Source of the DNA: Actinomycetes bacterium
Lineage (GTDB): Bacteria; Actinomycetota; Acidimicrobiia; IMCC26256; PALSA-610
Assembly (NCBI GenBank): GCA_025463905.1
Contig: JAODBJ010000213.1
Location: 1 to 54,439, forward strand
Direction: 5' to 3'
DNA: 54,439 bases
In this document: positions 30,729-39,179 of the stretch, one piece after another
Layout: each line of letters begins with the position of its first letter
Numbering within the stretch: position 1 is the stretch's first letter
The notes under the pieces: model-generated
The model's database searches: none
The model's input: the letters and a program-made list of their open reading frames with translations, nothing else
What the model was told of the DNA's origin: nothing
Program-made: the position numbers and the translations under genes

Positions 30729-31682
30729 TCAGCGATTGCCGGAGCGAACGCCCTTGAAGTGCTCGAGCGTGCGCGCCAGGCCTTCTTCGAGCGAGGTCCA
30801 CGGCTTCCATCCGAGATGGATGGCGGCGCGAGCCGGATCGAGTGCCGAACGCCGCAGTTCGCCGGCGCGCGGCGTGTCGTAACGCGCCTGACCCTTGAAG
30901 CCGGCGAGGCGCGCCATCGCGTCGTAGAGCTGCTGCACGCTGGTTTCGACGCCGGTGCCGACATTCAGCAACAACCCGCCGGCCTTTTCGGTCGCGCGCA
31001 CGAACGCGTCGACGACGTCGTCGACATATACGAAGTCGCGCGTCTGCTCGCCGTCGCCGTAGATAACGGGGCGTTCGTGGTTGAGCAACTTGCCGGCGAA
31101 GATCGCGACCACACCGGCCTCGCCACTGGGGTCCTGGCGAGGGCCGTACACGTTGCCCAACGCCAGCGCGCTGTACTCGAGGCCGCGTACCTCGCGGTAG
31201 TAGTGCAGGTAGTCGCCTACCGCTTTCTTCGCGACGCCGTACGGGGATTCGGGATGTTGGGGCGCGCCTTCGCGCGTCGGGATTTCGTCGCTCGCGCCGT
31301 AGATGGTTCCGCCGGAACTCGCGAACACGATCTTCGTAACACCGGCCTTCACCGCGCCTTCGAGCACGTTCAACGAGCCGATGATGTTCACCGTCGCGTC
31401 GAAGGTCGGGCGCGACACGGAGACGCGAACGTCGGCCTGCGCGGCGAGGTGGAAGATCACGTCGGGGCGGCGGTGCGCGATCAGGTCGACGATCGCGGGC
31501 GACGACACATCGAGGCGATGGAACGAGAAGCGCCGATCGGGTTGGGAGCGGGCGTCGCCGAGGTTGCCGAGCGAACCGATCGACAGGTCGTCGACGACGT
31601 CGACCTTCCAGTCTTCGGCGAGGAGGCGGTCGACCAGCGTCGAGCCGATGAATCCGGCTCCACCGGTGACCAGCGCACGCAC
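30729..31682 (-). CDS. NAD-dependent sugar epimerase (UDP-glucose 4-epimerase-like)
   Basis: Extended SDR of 317 residues. The NAD loop TGGAGFIGS is at about 6-14. The catalytic set is S-S-G in FASSGGTIYG with Y and K in YGVAKK. GNVYGPRQDP and the FVYVDDVVDAFV segment are typical of bacterial UDP-glucose/UDP-GlcNAc 4-epimerases. The GTG start follows the nucleotidyltransferase stop by one base. It is the last gene of the long minus-strand envelope run that begins at 40634. The exact substrate is not determined. Confidence 0.85.
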   Translation of the reverse strand: MRALVTGGAGFIGSTLVDRLLAEDWKVDVVDDLSIGSLGNLGDARSQPDRRFSFHRLDVSSPAIVDLIAHRRPDVIFHLAAQADVRVSVSRPTFDATVNIIGSLNVLEGAVKAGVTKIVFASSGGTIYGASDEIPTREGAPQHPESPYGVAKKAVGDYLHYYREVRGLEYSALALGNVYGPRQDPSGEAGVVAIFAGKLLNHERPVIYGDGEQTRDFVYVDDVVDAFVRATEKAGGLLLNVGTGVETSVQQLYDAMARLAGFKGQARYDTPRAGELRRSALDPARAAIHLGWKPWTSLEEGLARTLEHFKGVRSGNR

Positions 31683-31683
31683 C

Positions 31684-32796
31684 TCAGATCCCTCCAGAAG
31701 AGGTGGATTCCCCCATCGGGTTCGACGCTACCCGAGCGCCCGACAGCCGGGCCCCGGCCGCGACGTGGGCGTCGGCACCGATGAGCGTGAGGTCGCTCAG
31801 CACCGCGCCGGCACCCACTGATGCCGACGGCCCGACCACCGCGTCGGTCACGACGACGCCGTCGCCCAGCCGAGCATCCGCGAGCAGCACCGACCGTTCG
31901 ATACGGCAATCCCGCCCGACGTGCACGGCCGGCCCGATGACGCTTTGCGCGACGATCGACCCGGGCGCCAGCACCGATCCATCGCCGAGCAACGCCGGCC
32001 CTTCGACCGCGGCGCCGTCGAACACAGGATGACCCTGCACCCAGACGCCCGGCGCATGTTCCTTCGCCTCGGCGGTAGGCGGGAGTCCGACGTGTCCGGC
32101 GAGCACGTCGGCCTGCGCGTCGAGATACTTCTGTGGCGTGCCGATGTCGAGCCAGTACGTGTCGCTCTTGTAGCCGAACAGCGCGCCGTCGCTTTCCAAC
32201 ATCCGCGGAAAGGTCTCGCGCTCCACCGAAACGTTCAGGCGGGCCGGAATGCGATCCAGGAACCCCGGTTCGAGGATGTACGTACCGGCGTTGATCCATT
32301 TGGTCGGCGCGCGGTCGGCCGGCGGCTTCTCGACGAACGCGATGACGCGGCCGTCGTCGCGGGTTGGGACGACGCCGAACGCGCTCGGGTCCTCGACCTC
32401 GTAGAGCGAGATGGTGGCCTCGGCGCGCCGCGCGTCATGGAACGCGACCATCGCGGTGAGGTCGAGTGCGGTCAGCACGTCGCCGTTCCACACGACGAAG
32501 CGCTCGTCGATTCCATCGGCGGCGAATTTGATCGCGCCGGCCGTGCCGAGCGGTTCGTCTTCAACCTTGTAGTGGAGGCGCACGTCGTCGAACCGACCGT
32601 CGGGGAAGTGCTTCTCGAACGCGTCGGCCCGATAACCCAGCGACAACACGACCTCGTCGACGCCGTGCCTCGCGAGCCAGCGCAACTGGCGCTCGAGGAA
32701 CGCCTGGTTCGCGATCGGCAGCAGCGGCTTCGGCGTGGTCAGCGTCACCGGACGCAGCCGGGTGCCCTCACCACCGACGAGTACGACCGCTTTCAT
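31684..32796 (-). CDS. Sugar-1-phosphate nucleotidyltransferase (probable mannose-1-phosphate guanylyltransferase)
   Basis: A 370-residue protein with an N-terminal nucleotidyltransferase domain and a C-terminal left-handed beta-helix. The signature VLVGGEGTRLRPVT starts at residue 5, WNGDVL holds the metal-binding aspartate and VEKPP is the sugar-phosphate loop. From about residue 250 hexapeptide repeats appear (GPALLGDGSVLAPGSIV). In mycobacteria the gene in this context makes GDP-mannose. With the isomerase and phosphomannomutase in this window it would complete that route. Nucleotide preference (GTP or dTTP) cannot be read from sequence. Confidence 0.85.
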   Translation of the reverse strand: MKAVVLVGGEGTRLRPVTLTTPKPLLPIANQAFLERQLRWLARHGVDEVVLSLGYRADAFEKHFPDGRFDDVRLHYKVEDEPLGTAGAIKFAADGIDERFVVWNGDVLTALDLTAMVAFHDARRAEATISLYEVEDPSAFGVVPTRDDGRVIAFVEKPPADRAPTKWINAGTYILEPGFLDRIPARLNVSVERETFPRMLESDGALFGYKSDTYWLDIGTPQKYLDAQADVLAGHVGLPPTAEAKEHAPGVWVQGHPVFDGAAVEGPALLGDGSVLAPGSIVAQSVIGPAVHVGRDCRIERSVLLADARLGDGVVVTDAVVGPSASVGAGAVLSDLTLIGADAHVAAGARLSGARVASNPMGESTSSGGI

Positions 32797-32803
32797 ACGC
32801 GGA

Positions 32804-33640
32804 TCACGGAACGGGACTGGAGCCGGCCGTCGTCGGCGGCGACGTGGTCGGGGCCGTAGAGCCCGGCACCGTCGTCGTCGCTCCCGCCACGGTCGTCGGC
32901 GGGGCTGTGGGCACGGTGGTCGGCGTGGTCGCGCCCGGCAGGGTGGACGAAGAACCCGTCGACGTGTTGGCCGGCGTGGTCGTGCTGACCCCGGCCTGAC
33001 CCTCTCTCGAGCCTGCGCCGGCGAGGTTCTTGACCGACGGCGGCTGGGCGATCGTCTTCATGTTGAAGTCTGCGGGCACGAACGCCACGACGATCGCGTC
33101 GCCGTCTTTGAGCTTGTACCTCGCGGGGTTGCCGGTTTGCACCTTGCCGTTGACTTCCCAGCGAACCTCGCCCGGCTTCGAGCCGCACTTGTCGCCGGCC
33201 TTCTTGTCCGCGCCGACGAAGTTGATTTCGGTGCTGCTCAGTTTCCAGCCACCGAACTTGAAGTAGGTGCCGAGCGTCGCGTTCTTGCCCATCTCGTCGG
33301 AGGTCGAGGGTTCGATGTGAATGATTCCGTCGGCGTGGCTGTGCAGCCCGGCGTAGGTCCCGTCGGGACGGGCCGGTGTGCCACTCGACGTCTGGCTCGG
33401 CCACACCCAGTTGGCGTCGCCCTGCCAGTGGTCGCAGAGATATACGCCGAGCGCCGCGTGCCAGTGGTCACCCGATTGCGGAGCCCCGGCGTTGGCGTTG
33501 GTGCCGCGGGACAGCACAATCGCGACCATCCCCAGGATGACGATCAGACCGGTGGCGGCGTACCAGAACGACGAGCCGCTGCGGGTGCGGCGCGCCCTGA
33601 CTGCGGCCGCGCGGCGACGGTTTCGAGAAGCTTTGCCCAC
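32804..33640 (-). CDS. His-rich membrane-anchored exported protein with Thr/Pro-rich tail
   Basis: A 278-residue protein of unknown function starting at GTG 33640. A basic N-terminus (1-20) precedes one membrane segment (about 26-44). The exported domain has clustered histidines: H59 and H61 in DHWHAAL, C69 and H71 in CDHW, H100, H102 and H108 in LHSHADGIIHIEP, and C152. The later part (KYKLKDG-like ARYKLKDGDAIVVAFVP) resembles a small beta-grasp fold. The last 60 residues are almost all Thr, Pro, Ser, Ala, Val and Gly and are probably disordered and possibly glycosylated. It lies among polysaccharide genes. Confidence 0.78.
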   Translation of the reverse strand: MGKASRNRRRAAAVRARRTRSGSSFWYAATGLIVILGMVAIVLSRGTNANAGAPQSGDHWHAALGVYLCDHWQGDANWVWPSQTSSGTPARPDGTYAGLHSHADGIIHIEPSTSDEMGKNATLGTYFKFGGWKLSSTEINFVGADKKAGDKCGSKPGEVRWEVNGKVQTGNPARYKLKDGDAIVVAFVPADFNMKTIAQPPSVKNLAGAGSREGQAGVSTTTPANTSTGSSSTLPGATTPTTVPTAPPTTVAGATTTVPGSTAPTTSPPTTAGSSPVP

Positions 33641-33686
33641 GACCTACGAGGCTACCGCGCGGCCCGCAGCGGCCTGGCGCGCGGAC

Positions 33687-34598
33687 CTACGGCCGGCGGC
33701 GCCGAACGGCGTGCATTGCCATCGCCAAGAAGGCGCGACCGGCCAGGTAACCGGCCGCGAACGGGAGCAACACCCGGCGCCAACCGGTCATCCGTCGTTT
33801 CGTGAACCGGTAGGCCGAACGATGGTGCTCTGCGAGCATCCGGTACGGCACCCGTGCCGTACTCACGCCCTGCACGTGCAGCACCGCGCCGGCCGGTTCG
33901 TACACAACCGCCCAGCCCGCGCGCCGCAGCCGCCAGCAGAGGTCGAGGTCCTCCATATACATGAAGTAGCGCTCGTCCCACCCGCCGATGTCGTCGAGCG
34001 CGGCGCGGCGTAACCACATCGCTGCACCCGAGAGCCAGTCGACGGACCGGCTCGTGTCCGGGTCGGCGTCGAGTTGGCGGTAGCGGCGAGTGAAGCGGTT
34101 GCGGGGTCGGAACAAGCCGAGCGCGCTATGGCCGGCCGCGTCGACGAGTGACGGGATCGATCGAGCGGACGGATAGTCGGTGCCGTCCGGGTTGCGCACC
34201 CGCGGACCTACCGCGCCCAGTTGGGGGTCGGAGTCGAAACGGCCGAGCAACGCGGCCGCGGTCCCGGGCTCGACCTCGGTGTCGGAGTTCAGCACCGCGA
34301 CGACGGGCGCACGAGTCGCCGCGATACCGAGGTTGGCACCGCGTGCGTACCCGACGTTGCCGGGCGCGTGTACGACACGCACGTCCGGCAGATCCCGCGC
34401 GAGGTTGGCGATCGAGTCGTCGGTCGAACCGTTGTCGACCACGACGAGCTCGACGTCGCCCGCGCTCGTGTCGGCCAACACTGAACGAACACACCCGGCG
34501 AGCAACGGGCCGGCGTCGAAGTTGACGACGACCGCCGCCCACCGGGCCCGGTCTGCAGCCGGTAACGACGGTCGCGGCGCGGAATCGGGCGTCGTCAA
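33687..34598 (-). CDS. Family-2 glycosyltransferase (WbbL rhamnosyltransferase-like)
   Basis: A 303-residue GT-A enzyme. It has AAVVVNFDAGPLL, VVVDNGSTDDS, NVGYARGANLG, the metal-binding pair in VLNSDTEVEPG, and the late motif WLSGAAMWLRR plus DEDLDLCWRLR-type MEDLDLCWRLRRAGW. This order matches the WbbL family that adds rhamnose to the lipid-linked arabinogalactan linker in mycobacteria, and the genomic position is equivalent. Donor sugar is inferred. The furthest start is a TTG at 34598 overlapping the previous stop, with no good ribosome-binding site. Confidence 0.85.
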   Translation of the reverse strand: MTTPDSAPRPSLPAADRARWAAVVVNFDAGPLLAGCVRSVLADTSAGDVELVVVDNGSTDDSIANLARDLPDVRVVHAPGNVGYARGANLGIAATRAPVVAVLNSDTEVEPGTAAALLGRFDSDPQLGAVGPRVRNPDGTDYPSARSIPSLVDAAGHSALGLFRPRNRFTRRYRQLDADPDTSRSVDWLSGAAMWLRRAALDDIGGWDERYFMYMEDLDLCWRLRRAGWAVVYEPAGAVLHVQGVSTARVPYRMLAEHHRSAYRFTKRRMTGWRRVLLPFAAGYLAGRAFLAMAMHAVRRRRP

Positions 34599-35350
34599 TC
34601 CTTGAAGCGGTACTTCACGAGCGTCTTCAGCGCCGCGAACCCGTCACGCCAGGTGATCTTCTTGCCCTCGTCGAACTCGCGGCCCGTGTAGGAGATCGGC
34701 ACCTCGTAGATGCGGATCTTGCGCTTCAGGATCTTGGCCGTGATCTCGGGTTCGATGTCGAACTTGTCGGACCGCAGGTCGAGCTCGTCGATCAGCTTGC
34801 GGTCGATGAGCTTGTAACAGGTCTCCATGTCGGAGAGGGTCGTGTTGTAGAGCACGTTCGTGGTCAGCGACAGGAACCGGTTCCCCACCCAATGGAGGAA
34901 CAGCATGTTGCGCCGTTCACCGGTGAAGCGGGAGCCGTACACGACGCGTGCCCGGCCGCGGAGCACCGGATTCAGCAGCTTCGGCCAGTCGTCGGGGTCG
35001 TACTCGAGGTCGGCATCCTGCACGAGCACATAGTCGCCGACCGCGTGCTCGAAACCGGTGCGCACCGCAGCGCCCTTCCCCCGGTTCTGCGGGTGCATCA
35101 CGATGCGGACGGTGCTGTCGCCGAGTTGCTTCAGCACTTCTCGGGTGCCGTCGGTGCTTCCGTCGTCGATCACGATGATCTCGCGGTCGATGCCCTCGGG
35201 CAGTTCCACCTGGCGCATGCGGCGCAGGATCTCGACGAGCGTGTTGCGCTCGTTGAAGACCGGCACGATGACGGACAGCTTGCGGATCGCCGGCTCGTCG
35301 GGCCGGTCGCCCGGGTTGGTTCGGTCGGTTGTGTCGGTGCCGTCAGGCAC
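34595..35350 (-). CDS. Family-2 glycosyltransferase (dolichyl-phosphate mannose synthase-like)
   Basis: A 251-residue GT-A enzyme with [41 protein letters not shown] and [12 protein letters not shown]. The segment [10 protein letters not shown] and [13 protein letters not shown] match the DPM1/polyprenyl-phosphate glycosyltransferase group. No membrane segment follows, so it should be a peripheral cytoplasmic enzyme charging polyprenyl phosphate with a sugar. GT-C-like membrane enzymes elsewhere in the window would be natural users. The GTG start at 35350 overlaps the end of the upstream UDP-xylose synthase gene by eight bases. Confidence 0.88.
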   Translation of the reverse strand: MPDGTDTTDRTNPGDRPDEPAIRKLSVIVPVFNERNTLVEILRRMRQVELPEGIDREIIVIDDGSTDGTREVLKQLGDSTVRIVMHPQNRGKGAAVRTGFEHAVGDYVLVQDADLEYDPDDWPKLLNPVLRGRARVVYGSRFTGERRNMLFLHWVGNRFLSLTTNVLYNTTLSDMETCYKLIDRKLIDELDLRSDKFDIEPEITAKILKRKIRIYEVPISYTGREFDEGKKITWRDGFAALKTLVKYRFKD

Positions 35351-36281
35351 GGGCGCGCTCCTCGAGGTACCACGAGTGGGTGCGGCGCAGACCCTCGCGC
35401 AGCGAGATCGTCGGTTCCCAGCCGAGCAACGTTCGCGCCCGCGTCAAGTCCGGTTTGCGGCGCGCAGGGTCGTCGGCAGGCAACGGCTCGAACACGATCT
35501 CGGATGATGAATCCGTGATCTCGATCACCACCTCGGCCAACTCGAGCATCGTGTACTCACCGTCGTTGCCGATGTTCACGGGATCGACGACATCGCTGTC
35601 GGCGAGCGCGAGGATCCCGCGCACTTCGTCGTCGACGTAGCAGAACGAACGGGTTTGTTTCCCGTCGCCGTAGATCGTGATGGGTTTGCCGTCCATCGCC
35701 TGCACCAGAAAGTTCGATACGACGCGTCCGTCGGCCGGGCGCAACCGCGGGCCGTAGGTGTTGAAGATGCGCACGATGCCGGTATTCAATCCGAAGAGAC
35801 GGTGGTACGTGATGGTGAGCGTTTCGGCGAAGCGTTTCGCTTCGTCGTACACGGCGCGCGGGCCCACCGGGTTCACGTTGCCGTTGTAGTCCTCGGGTTG
35901 CGGGTGCACGAGTGGGTCACCGTAGATCTCGCTCGTCGAGGCCAGCAGGAACCGTGCATCGTTCGCGCGCGCAAGGTCGAGTGCGTTCCGAGTGCCGAGC
36001 GAACCTACATCGAGTGTCTCGAGGGGCAGCGCGAGGTATTCAGGCGGGCTCGCCGGGCTCGCGAAGTGAAGTACGAGATCGACTGGCGGCTCGACGGTGA
36101 TCGCCTTCGACACGTCGGCGCGCACGAAGGTGAAACCCGGGTCGGTTTCGAGCTCGGCGATGTTCTCGTACCGGCCGGTGACGAGGTTGTCGACCGCGAC
36201 GACGTCGTCGCCCCGCTCGCGCAGGGCGCGGCACAGGTGCGACCCGACGAAACCCGCGCCGCCGGTGACGATGACTCTCAT
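35343..36281 (-). CDS. uxs: UDP-glucuronate decarboxylase (UDP-xylose synthase)
   Basis: Extended SDR of 312 residues from ATG 36281. It has [45 protein letters not shown] with the catalytic Tyr and Lys, [18 protein letters not shown] and [17 protein letters not shown]. This run of motifs is diagnostic of UDP-xylose synthase rather than of general epimerases. It converts UDP-glucuronate, made by the gene upstream, to UDP-xylose. The frame continues upstream beyond 36281 but covers the Ugd gene in another frame. Confidence 0.88.
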   Translation of the reverse strand: MRVIVTGGAGFVGSHLCRALRERGDDVVAVDNLVTGRYENIAELETDPGFTFVRADVSKAITVEPPVDLVLHFASPASPPEYLALPLETLDVGSLGTRNALDLARANDARFLLASTSEIYGDPLVHPQPEDYNGNVNPVGPRAVYDEAKRFAETLTITYHRLFGLNTGIVRIFNTYGPRLRPADGRVVSNFLVQAMDGKPITIYGDGKQTRSFCYVDDEVRGILALADSDVVDPVNIGNDGEYTMLELAEVVIEITDSSSEIVFEPLPADDPARRKPDLTRARTLLGWEPTISLREGLRRTHSWYLEERARA

Positions 36282-36300
36282 CCGTTGCGCACCCGGTGTC

Positions 36301-37596
36301 TCACCGACGGCCGACGCCGTCGTACACGAACCCGCGCCGCCGCATTGCGGACGGGTCGAGAAGATTGCGCGCGTCGACGATCGCCGGGTGCCGCATGGCT
36401 TCGCGGACACGGTTGAAGTCGAGCCAGCGGAACTCATCCCACTCAGTGAGCAGCGCGACAACGTCGGCACCCGCCGCGGCGTCGTAGGGATCCGCGTGCA
36501 CGTCGAGCCCGGGCATGCGGATCGCCGCCTGCTCACCGGCAATCGGGTCGTACGCACGCACGGTTGCTCCTGCTTCGAGCAACCGGCTCGCGATCACGAG
36601 CGCCGGGGAGTCGCGGAGATCGTCGGTGTCCGCTTTGAACGTGAGACCCCATACCGCCACGACGGCATCGGAGAGCTCCCGGCCACTCGCGACGCGCACC
36701 TTGTCGACCATGCGTTCGTGCTGTTGCCGGTTGACATCGACAACGCCATGCAACACGTCGAAGTTGTAGCCCGCCTTCAGCGAGGTATGCAGCAACGCGG
36801 CCGTGTCCTTGGGGAAGCACGAACCGCCGTACCCGGGACCGGGGCGCAGGAATTCGAACCCGATGCGCTTGTCGTAGCCCATGCCGAGGGCCACTTCACG
36901 CACGTCGGCGTCGACCGCTTCGCAGAGGTTGGCGATCGCGTTGATGAACGACACCTTGGTCGCGAGGAACGCGTTCGACGCGTATTTGATCATCTCGGCC
37001 GACGCGGGGTCGGTGACAAGGAGCGGCGCATGAATGCCGCGGTACAGCTCCGACACGCGAACTGCCGCGCCGGGGTCTTCGCAGCCGATCACGATCCGGT
37101 CGGGTTCGAGGAAGTCGCGTACGGCCTGCCCTTCGCGCAGGAACTCGGGGTTCGAGGCCACCGTGACATGGTCGGTCGACGCCCCCGCCTCCGACATCAC
37201 TCGCTGCACGTAGCGGGTGGAACCGACCGGCACCGTCGACTTGTTCACCACGACGGTGCCCGGCGCCAGCACCGGCGCGATCTCGCGGGCGACGTTTTCG
37301 ACGTATGTGAGATCGGCGGCGCCGTCTTCTCCCTGTGGTGTCTGCACGCAGAGGAACACGATCTCGGCTCCGCGCGCCGCGTTGGCCGCGCCGACCACGA
37401 ACGACAGCCGGCGGTTCGTAAGCCCGTCGTTGACGAGGGCGGCCAGCCCCTCTTCGTGGATCGGGATCTCACCCTTCGACAACCGGGCGACCCGCTCGGC
37501 GTCGATGTCGGCGCAGGTCACGTTGTGGCCGAGGTGGGCGAGGCATGCGCCCGTAGTCAGGCCGACGTAACCGGCGCCGATGATCGCGACCTTCAC
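36301..37596 (-). CDS. ugd: UDP-glucose 6-dehydrogenase
   Basis: A 431-residue enzyme that oxidises UDP-glucose to UDP-glucuronate with NAD. It begins [20 protein letters not shown], contains [12 protein letters not shown] and NPEFLREG, and has the catalytic cysteine in [12 protein letters not shown]. The C-terminal UDP-binding domain has [16 protein letters not shown]. It starts at GTG 37596 and lies 19 bases before the UDP-xylose synthase, so both steps from UDP-glucose to UDP-xylose are adjacent. Confidence 0.96.
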   Translation of the reverse strand: MKVAIIGAGYVGLTTGACLAHLGHNVTCADIDAERVARLSKGEIPIHEEGLAALVNDGLTNRRLSFVVGAANAARGAEIVFLCVQTPQGEDGAADLTYVENVAREIAPVLAPGTVVVNKSTVPVGSTRYVQRVMSEAGASTDHVTVASNPEFLREGQAVRDFLEPDRIVIGCEDPGAAVRVSELYRGIHAPLLVTDPASAEMIKYASNAFLATKVSFINAIANLCEAVDADVREVALGMGYDKRIGFEFLRPGPGYGGSCFPKDTAALLHTSLKAGYNFDVLHGVVDVNRQQHERMVDKVRVASGRELSDAVVAVWGLTFKADTDDLRDSPALVIASRLLEAGATVRAYDPIAGEQAAIRMPGLDVHADPYDAAAGADVVALLTEWDEFRWLDFNRVREAMRHPAIVDARNLLDPSAMRRRGFVYDGVGRR

Positions 37597-37715
37597 AGAC
37601 CGCGAACCGGCTCAGGCGCGTTCGTCGGACGCGCGCGCTGCGGGGACATGAGCCGAAATGTTACGTGCAGGAGGGGTGCGCAGGCAGCCTCGAGCGTGCG
37701 GCGCCCGACGGCGGG

Positions 37716-39164
37716 TCAGCAGCCCACCAGCGGTTGGACCTTTGTCCCTGCCACCTGGCCGGGGTTCGCCCGCGGTCCGGTGGCCGGCACAGTGGCGGTC
37801 GTGACCTGCGGCGTGGTGCTCGGCGGCACGGTCGTGGGTGTGCTGACCTGCTGGAAGTCACGGCCGAGAACGACCGTCACATCCGACCCGACGACGTTGC
37901 CGCCCGCCACCAGGTTGCCGGTGCCGAGGTAGGCCGCCACCAGCTGGGCTTTATGGAGGGCGCCGGTCGCGTAGCGCACTTCGGTGGTCGCGTAGTCGGA
38001 CCGATCGGCGTCGGCGGGCGGCGTGAGCGGCTGGAATCCGGCCGCCCCGAGCGCGGTCAGTGTGGTCGCGGCCTTGCCGCGGACGCCCGAACCATTGAGG
38101 ACCTTCACGGTCACCTGGTTCGGCACGACGTCCTTCGGCACGGTGGCTGTCGTCGACTTCGGGCTGGTGAACGAGCGCAGCTGTTGCAACACCGGCTCGG
38201 CCTTCGCGGGGTCGAGCGACAGTGTCGCGTTGTCGCTGTTCACCGTCGTGGGGATCGTCATCATTTTCACGACAGCCGGATCGGCGTTGCGCAGCGTGGC
38301 CGCGAGGCCGCTCATGTCGGAGAGCGCAAGGCCCTTGTCGCGGGTGAGACTCGCGAACGCCTTGTCGAGGATGTTGTTGGCCTTGAGCGGCTGATGCGCG
38401 GCGGTGGTGATGGCGACCTGCGCGAGCGAACGGATGAAGTACTGCTGGCGTTGGATGCGCCCGAGGTCGGAGAAGGGATCCTCGTGCCACGAGTCCGCGG
38501 TGCTGTTCTTGTACTGGTAGTGGCGCGACCGCACGTACGCGAGCGCGTCGGCGCCGTTCAGGTGGTAGCAGCCGGGCAAGAGGATCTGCAGCCCGGTGTA
38601 GGTGTCACGTGCCGGTGTCGTGAAATAGATCGGCACGCTTCCCACCGCGTTCACCAGGTCTTGGAATCCCGCGAAGTCGACCTCGAGGTAGTGGTGAATA
38701 GGGATGTTGAAGTTCTGTTTGAGCGTCTCGATGATGCGCTGCGGCCCGTAGTTGAAGGCGGCGTTGATGCGCGATCGCCCGAGACCAGGAATATCCACCA
38801 TGAGGTCGCGGGGAAACGACACCACCATCCCGGTATTCGTGCGCGGGTCGATGTGGGCGATCATGATCGTGTCGGAACGCTGACCGGTCTCGACGTTCGG
38901 ACTCCCGAAGTGCTGTTGATCGCTGGCGCTCTTCGCGAACGCGCGCGTGTCGGAACCGATGATCAAGAAGTTCGCGGGCTTGCCCTTTTGCGTCTTCGAG
39001 AACGCGTCAGGCGAGATAGGCGCGACGGTGACGGCATTCCATTTGTCGTTGGCGAACCAGTACGCGCCCGCGATACCGCCGGCGCTCAGCGAGACGCACA
39101 AGACAAGCGCGACGACGAACCGGCTCCAGAAGGCGTGCATCGAGGCAGGAAACGAAGGAGTCAT
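37716..39164 (-). CDS. LytR-CpsA-Psr (LCP) family protein A
   Basis: A 482-residue membrane-anchored enzyme of the family that attaches polymers from lipid carriers to peptidoglycan. One membrane segment lies at about 15-35. The LCP domain (about 95-250) has RSDTIMIAHID, SFPRDLMVDIPG, RINAAFNYG, HYLEVDFAGF and ADALAYVRSR with conserved Arg and Asp residues that bind the pyrophosphate. A LytR_C domain follows (NQVTVKVLNGSGVRGKA). A Thr/Pro-rich linker leads to a terminal QPLVGC. Cysteines lie at 199 and at the last position, 482. It is a tandem paralogue of the next gene. Confidence 0.93.
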   Translation of the reverse strand: MTPSFPASMHAFWSRFVVALVLCVSLSAGGIAGAYWFANDKWNAVTVAPISPDAFSKTQKGKPANFLIIGSDTRAFAKSASDQQHFGSPNVETGQRSDTIMIAHIDPRTNTGMVVSFPRDLMVDIPGLGRSRINAAFNYGPQRIIETLKQNFNIPIHHYLEVDFAGFQDLVNAVGSVPIYFTTPARDTYTGLQILLPGCYHLNGADALAYVRSRHYQYKNSTADSWHEDPFSDLGRIQRQQYFIRSLAQVAITTAAHQPLKANNILDKAFASLTRDKGLALSDMSGLAATLRNADPAVVKMMTIPTTVNSDNATLSLDPAKAEPVLQQLRSFTSPKSTTATVPKDVVPNQVTVKVLNGSGVRGKAATTLTALGAAGFQPLTPPADADRSDYATTEVRYATGALHKAQLVAAYLGTGNLVAGGNVVGSDVTVVLGRDFQQVSTPTTVPPSTTPQVTTATVPATGPRANPGQVAGTKVQPLVGC

Positions 39165-39179
39165 GGCGAGAGTTCCCGG

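Noticed and set aside
30703..30734. CGCTGAG/CTCAGCG pairing at the convergent ends of the nitroreductase and epimerase genes
   Set aside because: Only seven pairs with an 18-base loop and no T-run, too weak to call a terminator.
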